Of a DNA stretch of 7,029 bases, positions 1-4,918 are shown in pieces. This DNA comes from an uncultured SAR86 cluster bacterium (GTDB taxonomy: Bacteria; Pseudomonadota; Gammaproteobacteria; Magnimaribacterales; D2472). The notes beneath the pieces were generated by a model. That model worked only from the letters and a program-made list of their open reading frames with translations, was not told the origin of the DNA and made no database searches. Made by a program: the position numbers and the translations under genes. How positions within the stretch are numbered: the stretch's first letter is position 1; each line of letters begins with the position of its first letter. Location: NCBI GenBank assembly GCA_938075575.1, contig CALJHI010000025.1, positions 1 through 7,029 on the forward strand, given 5' to 3'.

Positions 1-228
1 TCTGGTTTTTTTGCGCGCATGGTAATTCATGCGGTGACTCTACCGATTGAATTTGATGCAAGCTTTTCAAAAGCGCTACCCATATTAAGAGAGGGAAATT
101 ACATATCGCAGTCTAACGAAAAAGCTGTAAGTCGTATTCTCAATGCAGCAGCTCTTACTTATGTTTCTGCTGCGCTAGCTGACATTTTAAATCTTGGTCG
201 ATGGCTTGTTATCTTATCAAGGAGATAA
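1..228 (+). CDS. C-terminal fragment of a YugP-type membrane zinc metallopeptidase
   Basis: The reading frame is open from the first base of the window (SGFFARMVIHAVTLP...) and ends at TAA 226-228, so the true start lies upstream and the ATG at 19 is internal. The run HAVTLPIEFDAS, then a segment with ALPIL, then RILNAAALTYVSAAL and a short hydrophobic tail ending LSRR, matches what I remember of the C-terminus of the YugP / Zn_peptidase_2 family. These are membrane-embedded neutral zinc peptidases of about 220-230 residues. The HExxH zinc site would lie before the window, so catalysis cannot be checked here. Only about 75 residues are visible. The gene converges on the tRNA gene 29 bases downstream. 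The family call rests on remembered motif similarity and is fairly firm; the substrate is unknown. Confidence 0.8.
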   Translation, partial: SGFFARMVIHAVTLPIEFDASFSKALPILREGNYISQSNEKAVSRILNAAALTYVSAALADILNLGRWLVILSRR

Positions 229-255
229 AAAATAGTTACAAAAAGAAGCTTGTAA
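227..255 (-). terminator. Weak possible terminator for the tRNA-Ile transcript
   Basis: Read on the minus strand just after the CCA end of the tRNA, TTACAA (255-250) and TTGTAA (241-236) can form a 6-bp stem with an 8-base loop. CTA and a run of six T (232-227) follow. The layout is that of an intrinsic terminator, but the stem has only one G-C pair and would be weak. It overlaps the stop codon of the YugP-type gene. This is inference from layout. Confidence 0.25.
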
Positions 256-257
256 AT

Positions 258-335
<78 letters not shown>

Positions 336-353
336 ATAAAAATGGGAATGTGC

Positions 354-382
354 ATTCTACCTTTGAAATTAGATTTCGACAA
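354..382 (-). promoter_or_regulatory. Candidate sigma70-type promoter of tRNA-Ile
   Basis: On the minus strand, TTGTCG (382-377; 4 of 6 matches to the -35 consensus) and TAGAAT (359-354; 5 of 6 to the -10 consensus) are separated by 17 bases. Transcription would begin near 347, giving a 5' leader of about 12 bases for RNase P to remove. The elements fit in the 47-base gap between the stop codon of the upstream membrane-protein gene and the tRNA. The tRNA may therefore be transcribed independently, though read-through from the same-strand membrane-protein gene is also possible. Confidence 0.5.
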
Positions 383-1063
383 TTAATCTATAGAATTTTT
401 AAGAGATTTATATAAGGTGAAATAAATATATCCTAAGGGTATGGCAAACAAGTATTCACTTACTGCCAAGAAAATTAGATTGGTTAGTCCTGGTTGTATC
501 AATATACTAACAAGCAATGCTGCGAACAGTGTTAAGGCTACAAAAGCTAAAGTAAGTCCAAAAAGCCTTCCCCCATGTTCATCAGTTGTTCTCCAAGATT
601 CCTGAATTGATTCAAATACTGGTTTGTTCTCCAAAACAATATAACCGTAAGCAAGTGACAGCCTTGCCATTATGTAAACCCCTGGAAGGATTAAAAATAT
701 AAACCCTATTAGTGAAGCGAAACCAATAATTATAGAAGCACCAAGAAGGGGAAAGAACTTTTTAACCCCGCCAATTTGTGCGTCTAGAGGTGAGATATCA
801 GCACCATCAGACAGGCTTGTAAATCCAATCCAAAGACCGCCTAAAAATCCCATCTGAATTATCGTTGCTATAAATGCGACCGCTATAAATAATCCTCCAT
901 TAGAATCAATATAGTCTATAAAATCCTCAGGCTGCGTTGCATCCTGAATCGGCTGAAGCATATAAGCAACCGAAACTTCCATAAAGGCAACCGGAATTGC
1001 CAATGCAACAAAGTAACCAGCGTTATCTATAGTAAATTTCCAAGCATTAATAAATTGATTCAT
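383..1063 (-). CDS. YciC-like / GPDPase-membrane-domain-like integral membrane protein
   Basis: This encodes a 226-residue, strongly hydrophobic protein with about six predicted membrane segments (near residues 17-37, 57-81, 104-125, 126-143, 167-188 and 193-217). The most telling stretch is residues 125-158, LILPGVYIMARLSLAY...ENKPVFESIQESWRTT. It resembles the PG-containing helix and the amphipathic F-x-S-hydrophobic-x-x-S segment of YciC (UPF0259) and related glycerophosphodiesterase-membrane-domain proteins. No enzyme motif is visible, so no function is assigned. The start codon at 1063-1061 has no Shine-Dalgarno (the preceding bases are CCTCCC). Instead, a perfect TATAAT ends exactly 6 bases before the ATG, suggesting a leaderless mRNA. 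The gene is divergent from the prolyl oligopeptidase gene 19 bases away, and the tRNA-Ile follows on the same strand. The open frame is certain; the family link is moderate. Confidence 0.75.
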   Translation of the reverse strand: MNQFINAWKFTIDNAGYFVALAIPVAFMEVSVAYMLQPIQDATQPEDFIDYIDSNGGLFIAVAFIATIIQMGFLGGLWIGFTSLSDGADISPLDAQIGGVKKFFPLLGASIIIGFASLIGFIFLILPGVYIMARLSLAYGYIVLENKPVFESIQESWRTTDEHGGRLFGLTLAFVALTLFAALLVSILIQPGLTNLIFLAVSEYLFAIPLGYIYFTLYKSLKNSID

Positions 1064-1064
1064 G

Positions 1065-1082
1065 GGAGGATTATAAAGTACT
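1065..1082 (+). promoter_or_regulatory. 5' region of the prolyl oligopeptidase gene: distant GGAGG and -10-like TATAAA
   Basis: GGAGG at 1065-1069 is the only strong Shine-Dalgarno-like sequence seen in front of a gene here. However, 13 bases separate it from the ATG at 1083, more than the usual 5-9. TATAAA at 1072-1077 matches 5 of 6 of the -10 consensus, ends 5 bases before the ATG, and overlaps the minus-strand TATAAT of the divergent gene. I see no good -35 at 16-18 bases. Either GGAGG serves as a poorly spaced ribosome site from an upstream promoter, or the transcript starts at the ATG and GGAGG is not transcribed. Confidence 0.35.
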
Positions 1083-1098
1083 ATGTTTGATATGTTTA
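1070..1098 (-). promoter_or_regulatory. Promoter of the membrane-protein gene, with -10 6 nt before the start codon
   Basis: On the minus strand, TAAACA (1098-1093; 4 of 6 to TTGACA) and a perfect TATAAT (1075-1070) are spaced 17 bases apart. Six bases (CCTCCC) separate the -10 from the ATG at 1063. The usual -10 to +1 distance would put the first transcribed base on the A of the start codon, giving a leaderless transcript. The -35 lies inside the first codons of the divergent prolyl oligopeptidase gene. Candidate from sequence only. Confidence 0.5.
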
Positions 1099-3191
1099 GA
1101 TCCGCATTCTTTTTATCATTTTTTTTATTAATCTCCTGCAGTAAAACCCAAGAAAATATGGAATACCCTGATTCAAAAAAAACATTTTTTGTTGAAAAAA
1201 TTCACGGATATGAAATTGAAGACTCTTATAGATGGTTAGAAGATTTCACTAGCCCTGACAGCATTCAATGGGTTGAAAAGCAAAATCAATATACCAATAA
1301 TTTTATTGAAAAAACTTCTATGAAGGACTCTATATCTGATTTCTTAAGTGGTATTTGGGACTCTGATTCAAGAAGCATTCCATTTAAAGTTAGCGATAAA
1401 ACTTTTTTCTATTTCAATGATGGGTCATGGCAGCAAAGCAAACTCATGATAAAAAAGTGTGATGATTGTGAATTTGAAGTTCTATTAGATCCTAATAATT
1501 TTTCAGATGATGGAACTGTCTCTCTTGCAGGAATTAGTATCTCAAATGATGCGAAACATATGGCCTACTCAATATCTGATGGTGGTTCTGATTGGAGAAC
1601 ATGGAAATTATTAGATATTGATAATAAAGAAATCTTAGAAGATGAGATAGTTTGGTCTAAGTTCTCTACTCCTGTTTGGGAGAATGATAACTCGGGTTTC
1701 TATTATCAAAAATATCAGGAGCCAGAAGGAGAGCTTCTCAAAGATGTTAACTCTGCTCCTAAGCTAATGTTCCATAGGCTTGGCACAAAACAAGAAGATG
1801 ATCAGATTATGTACGAGAATGCAGATAAGCCTAGGTGGAGCTGGGGAATAAGCGTAGTTAAAGATACTGATATTAAATTTCTGTCTATATCCGAAGGAAC
1901 AGACGAAAGAAATAGACTTTACATAAAAGACAGTAAGGATGATTTATTTAGGCCTGTTATAGATGAGCTTAGAGCTGCCTATTCTCTAATAGGATATAAA
2001 GATGAAGTTTTTTGGTTTTATACAACTGAAAATGCAAAAAATGGAAAAGTGGTTTCATTGCAAATAAAAGATGATGATTTCATATGGAATGAGGTTATTC
2101 CAGAAACTCAAAATAATATTAATAGTATTAATTTGGTTAATAATAGTTTTGTAGTGAGCTATATGGTTGATACCTTCTCAGAAATATTCTTTTATTCACT
2201 TAAAGGTAATTTTCTTAAAAAACTTGAAGGCTTTGACGAGTCTACAATCTCTGGTTTTGGCGGAAACATTGATGATGATATGTCTTTCTTTTCCGTAAAT
2301 AACTTTGTAAAGCCAAAAGAGATTTACGAAGTAAATCTAAATACTATGGAAGTAGGTCTTTTTTGGAAAGAAGAGCTAAAGAACTATGATCCTGATGATT
2401 ATGTCTCAGATTTTAAATTCTTTGCTTCTAAAGATGGTACAAAAATTCCTATTCACATTAGTTATAAAAAATCCTTACAAATTAATAAAGACACCCCAGT
2501 GATGCTCTATGGATACGGTGGTTTTAATATCCCAATGAGGCCAAGGTTTAGCAAGAGTCATGCTGCATGGAAAAACCATGATGGTATTTTTGCAGTTGTT
2601 AACCTAAGAGGTGGAAGTGAATATGGTGATGCTTGGCATGAGCAGGGAATGCTTATGAATAAACAGAATGTCTTTGATGATTTTGCTTATGCTGCAAAAT
2701 TCCTCCATAAGTCTGATATTGGATCTCCTGAAACAACTGCAATAATCGGAGGCTCAAACGGGGGCCTGCTTGTAGCAGCAACTATGCTCCAGAATCCTGA
2801 TTTATTTGAAGTAGCCATCCCGCAAGTTGGTGTATTAGATATGCTTAGATTTCACAAATTTACAATTGGTTGGGCATGGGAGAGCGACTATGGATCACCT
2901 GACAATAAAGAAGAATTTGAAAATCTTCTTTCTTATTCTCCCTATCACAATATTCAATCTGGAAAGTGCTATCCAAAAACCCTTATAACTACAGCTAGTC
3001 GTGATGACAGAGTAGTTCCATCTCATTCATTTAAATTTGCAGCAAGACTTCAAGAGCTTCAGGGTTGTAAAAATCCTATTCTCATTAGAGTTGAAGATAG
3101 GGCTGGACATGGCTCAGGCACACCAAAAGATAAGATCATAGATCAAATATCAGAAATCTATGGGTATGCTTTGCAAGAAGTGACTGGTTAG
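1083..3191 (+). CDS. Prolyl oligopeptidase family (S9A) serine peptidase, lipoprotein
   Basis: This encodes a 702-residue enzyme predicted to cut short peptides after proline. Residues 1-19 form a lipoprotein signal peptide with lipobox LISC; the lipidated Cys would be C19, followed by Ser, which favours sorting to the outer membrane facing the periplasm. The seven-bladed propeller spans about residues 70-430, preceded by the family motif SYRWLED. The alpha/beta hydrolase domain follows. It has YGYGGFN with the oxyanion Tyr at 478, GGSNGG with nucleophile Ser558, WAWESDYG with W599 at the proline-stacking position, DDRVVP with Asp641 and Arg643, and RAGHGSG with His676. The triad is complete, and its spacing is close to pig prolyl oligopeptidase (S554/D641/H680). 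A CDDC pair at residues 126-129 in the propeller could form a disulfide. ATG 1083 is the first Met; ATG 1092 would also leave a working signal peptide. Its 3' end is 5 bases from the convergent FKBP gene. Cytosolic enzymes are more usual in this family, so envelope location is the notable point. Confidence 0.93.
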   Translation: MFDMFRSAFFLSFFLLISCSKTQENMEYPDSKKTFFVEKIHGYEIEDSYRWLEDFTSPDSIQWVEKQNQYTNNFIEKTSMKDSISDFLSGIWDSDSRSIPFKVSDKTFFYFNDGSWQQSKLMIKKCDDCEFEVLLDPNNFSDDGTVSLAGISISNDAKHMAYSISDGGSDWRTWKLLDIDNKEILEDEIVWSKFSTPVWENDNSGFYYQKYQEPEGELLKDVNSAPKLMFHRLGTKQEDDQIMYENADKPRWSWGISVVKDTDIKFLSISEGTDERNRLYIKDSKDDLFRPVIDELRAAYSLIGYKDEVFWFYTTENAKNGKVVSLQIKDDDFIWNEVIPETQNNINSINLVNNSFVVSYMVDTFSEIFFYSLKGNFLKKLEGFDESTISGFGGNIDDDMSFFSVNNFVKPKEIYEVNLNTMEVGLFWKEELKNYDPDDYVSDFKFFASKDGTKIPIHISYKKSLQINKDTPVMLYGYGGFNIPMRPRFSKSHAAWKNHDGIFAVVNLRGGSEYGDAWHEQGMLMNKQNVFDDFAYAAKFLHKSDIGSPETTAIIGGSNGGLLVAATMLQNPDLFEVAIPQVGVLDMLRFHKFTIGWAWESDYGSPDNKEEFENLLSYSPYHNIQSGKCYPKTLITTASRDDRVVPSHSFKFAARLQELQGCKNPILIRVEDRAGHGSGTPKDKIIDQISEIYGYALQEVTG

Positions 3192-3196
3192 TAAGT

Positions 3197-3652
3197 TTAG
3201 GTTATTTCCAGGAGCTCGATCTCAAAGATTAGTATAGAATTTGATGGAATTCCCGGACGACCCTCATCGCCATATGCCATGCTTGGGTCAATATAAACTT
3301 TCCACTTATCCCCAGCCCTCATTAAAGAAATGATCTTTTGGCATCCCTCGATTAGCCCAGATAGTGGGATGGTTAAAGGCTCTCCCATTTCTACAGATGA
3401 CCAAAAGACTTCGCCGTTTGTTAATGTTCCATGAAAGTGAGCTGAGATGGTATTTGTTAGGTCTGCTGTATTAGTATTTTGATCTCCGCTATTAATAATT
3501 GAGTATTGAAGACCCCTTTCCACCTCAATAATCTCAGGGTTTTGACTATTATCTATAAAGTATTGCATGTTTTGGATTTGTGTTATGTTTGGGCTGTCTT
3601 GATTGCAGCCGATTAGAAGAAATAGAGCTGAAAGTAGGTATATATTTTTCAT
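3197..3652 (-). CDS. Lipoprotein with FKBP-type peptidyl-prolyl isomerase domain, altered active site
   Basis: The 151-residue product starts with a lipoprotein signal peptide (lipobox LIGC, lipidated C16). A linker of about 30 residues follows, then one FKBP domain from about residue 47 to the end (GLQYSII..., EPLTIPLSGLIEGCQ, MRAGDKWKVYIDPSMAYGDEG, ILIFEIELLEI). The fold signature is clear, including Y127 and F143, equivalents of FKBP12 Tyr82 and Phe99. Other pocket positions are not standard. The usual FDSS is FWSS here (W84 in place of Asp37), Tyr26 is F73, and Trp59 is C104. Isomerase activity may thus be weak, leaving a chaperone or binding role in the periplasm. The ATG follows the tyrS stop codon with one base between, and no Shine-Dalgarno is seen, so translation is probably coupled to tyrS in a two-gene operon. 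Fold is near certain; activity is doubtful. Confidence 0.92.
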   Translation of the reverse strand: MKNIYLLSALFLLIGCNQDSPNITQIQNMQYFIDNSQNPEIIEVERGLQYSIINSGDQNTNTADLTNTISAHFHGTLTNGEVFWSSVEMGEPLTIPLSGLIEGCQKIISLMRAGDKWKVYIDPSMAYGDEGRPGIPSNSILIFEIELLEIT

Positions 3653-3653
3653 A

Positions 3654-4847
3654 TTAAGTTTGTATTTTTAAAAATTTTCTTTTTCCAACTTGATAAATTC
3701 TGTTTGTTGATGGAAGAATTTTTGTTTTTGCATCATTCACCTTTTCTGAATCTATCTTAATTCCACCTTGCTTAATAAGTCTTGATGCTTCTGAAGTGCT
3801 TGCGACCATGCCCATATCTTTTAGCAAATTTACCAGAGGGATAGAATCGCCTTCTATTTGATATTCAACCTCTTTAATATCTTCTGGTATGGCTCCCTTT
3901 TGAAACCTCTTTAGAAAAGATTCTTTACATTTTTCGCCCTCTCCATCTCCATGAAACCTATCAACTATTTCCATTGCAAGCAAAAACTTTGCATCTCTAG
4001 GGTTTGTTCCATCTTCTACAGATGTTTTGAGTTTTTTTACTTCCTCTTCAGAAAGAAAGCTTAATAACTCAAACCATCTCCACATCAAAGTATCTGATAT
4101 CGACATAATCTTACCAAACATCTCATTAGGAGCTTCATCTACACCAACAAAGTTATCTAAAGATTTTGACATTTTATTAACGCCATCAAGGCCTTCTAGT
4201 ATAGGCACAGTCAAGACTACTTGAGGGTCTTGGTCAAAGGACCTTTGAAGCTCTCTGCCAACAAGAAGATTAAATTTCTGATCTGTTCCACCGCACTCAA
4301 CATCGGCTTTAAGAGCAACTGAATCATATCCTTGAACTAAAGGATATAAAAATTCATGTACGGCGATGCTTTGGTTTGAAGAATATCTCTTATTAAAGTC
4401 ATCTCTTTCAAGCATCCTTGCAACATTATATCTAGAAGCTAGATCTATAAGCCCCTCTGCTCCAAGGTCTTTACACCATTCAGAATTAAATCTTACTTCT
4501 GTTAAATCTTTTTTTAAAATCTTAAAAACTTGGTCCTTATAACTTTTAGCATTTTCTGCTACCTCCTCTTTTGTTAGAGTCGGCCTAGTCTTATTTTTGC
4601 CTGAAGGGTCTCCAATCTGACCAGTGAAATCTCCGATTAAAAATATGACCTTATGCCCAAGGTCTTGAAAGTGTCTAAGTTTATTAATTAAAACAGTATG
4701 GCCAAGGTGAAGATCAGGTGCTGTAGGATCAAATCCAGCTTTAATTGTAAGCTGCCTTCCAGAATCCAGCTTACTTTTTAAATCAGATTCAGTAAGAATC
4801 TCATCCGTGCCTCTTTTGATAATTGATAAAGCGTCAGTCATCTGCAT
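3654..4847 (-). CDS. tyrS: Tyrosyl-tRNA synthetase (type 2, KMSKS)
   Basis: This encodes a cytosolic class I synthetase that attaches tyrosine to tRNA-Tyr. The 397-residue protein has HLGH at residues 47-50 (HIGH motif), the GDFTGQIGDPSG segment near residue 72, GGTDQKFN at 186-193 and KMSKS at 225-229. A C-terminal S4-type RNA-binding domain runs from about residue 336 to the end. KMSKS rather than KFGKS, and the strong likeness to what I recall of the Haemophilus enzyme, place it in the TyrS type-2 (TyrZ-like) group; length is normal. An in-frame TAA four codons before the first ATG limits the start to Met1 (4847) or Met3 (4841). Neither has a Shine-Dalgarno. Met3 fits homologues that begin MTD, and it lies exactly 6 bases after a TATGAT -10-like hexamer, so the real start may be 4841. 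The FKBP gene follows at 1 base. Confidence 0.97.
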   Translation of the reverse strand: MQMTDALSIIKRGTDEILTESDLKSKLDSGRQLTIKAGFDPTAPDLHLGHTVLINKLRHFQDLGHKVIFLIGDFTGQIGDPSGKNKTRPTLTKEEVAENAKSYKDQVFKILKKDLTEVRFNSEWCKDLGAEGLIDLASRYNVARMLERDDFNKRYSSNQSIAVHEFLYPLVQGYDSVALKADVECGGTDQKFNLLVGRELQRSFDQDPQVVLTVPILEGLDGVNKMSKSLDNFVGVDEAPNEMFGKIMSISDTLMWRWFELLSFLSEEEVKKLKTSVEDGTNPRDAKFLLAMEIVDRFHGDGEGEKCKESFLKRFQKGAIPEDIKEVEYQIEGDSIPLVNLLKDMGMVASTSEASRLIKQGGIKIDSEKVNDAKTKILPSTNRIYQVGKRKFLKIQT

Positions 4848-4853
4848 ATCATA
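4848..4853 (-). promoter_or_regulatory. Candidate -10 element of the tyrS operon
   Basis: TATGAT (minus strand, 4853-4848; 5 of 6 to TATAAT) directly abuts the first possible tyrS ATG. Six bases (ATGCAG) then precede the second ATG at 4841. A transcript starting at the usual distance would begin on that second ATG. The best -35 at 17 bases is a poor TTTTCT (4876-4871), so the promoter is supported mainly by the -10. Confidence 0.35.
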
Positions 4854-4884
4854 GTATTTTTAAGGCATTAAGAAAATCACAATC

Positions 4885-4912
4885 TTGATACTTATTCTTT
4901 TAAGATTAAAAT
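4885..4912 (+). promoter_or_regulatory. Candidate putA promoter with -10 6 nt before the start codon
   Basis: TTGATA at 4885-4890 (5 of 6 to the -35 consensus) and TAAAAT at 4907-4912 (5 of 6 to the -10 consensus) are 16 bases apart. Six bases (ATATAT) then precede the putA ATG at 4919, so transcription is predicted to begin on the start codon. No Shine-Dalgarno lies before the ATG. I saw no clear operator-like palindrome in the 71-base gap shared with tyrS, so nothing visible explains proline control. Confidence 0.5.
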
Positions 4913-4918
4913 ATATAT

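Noticed and set aside
3186..3215. Possible bidirectional terminator between the prolyl oligopeptidase and FKBP genes
   Set aside because: Only 5 bases separate the stop codons and I found no hairpin followed by a T run in either direction.
4027..4224. Plus-strand open frame of 65 codons inside tyrS
   Set aside because: Antisense shadow of a well-conserved coding region, with no ribosome site or family likeness.
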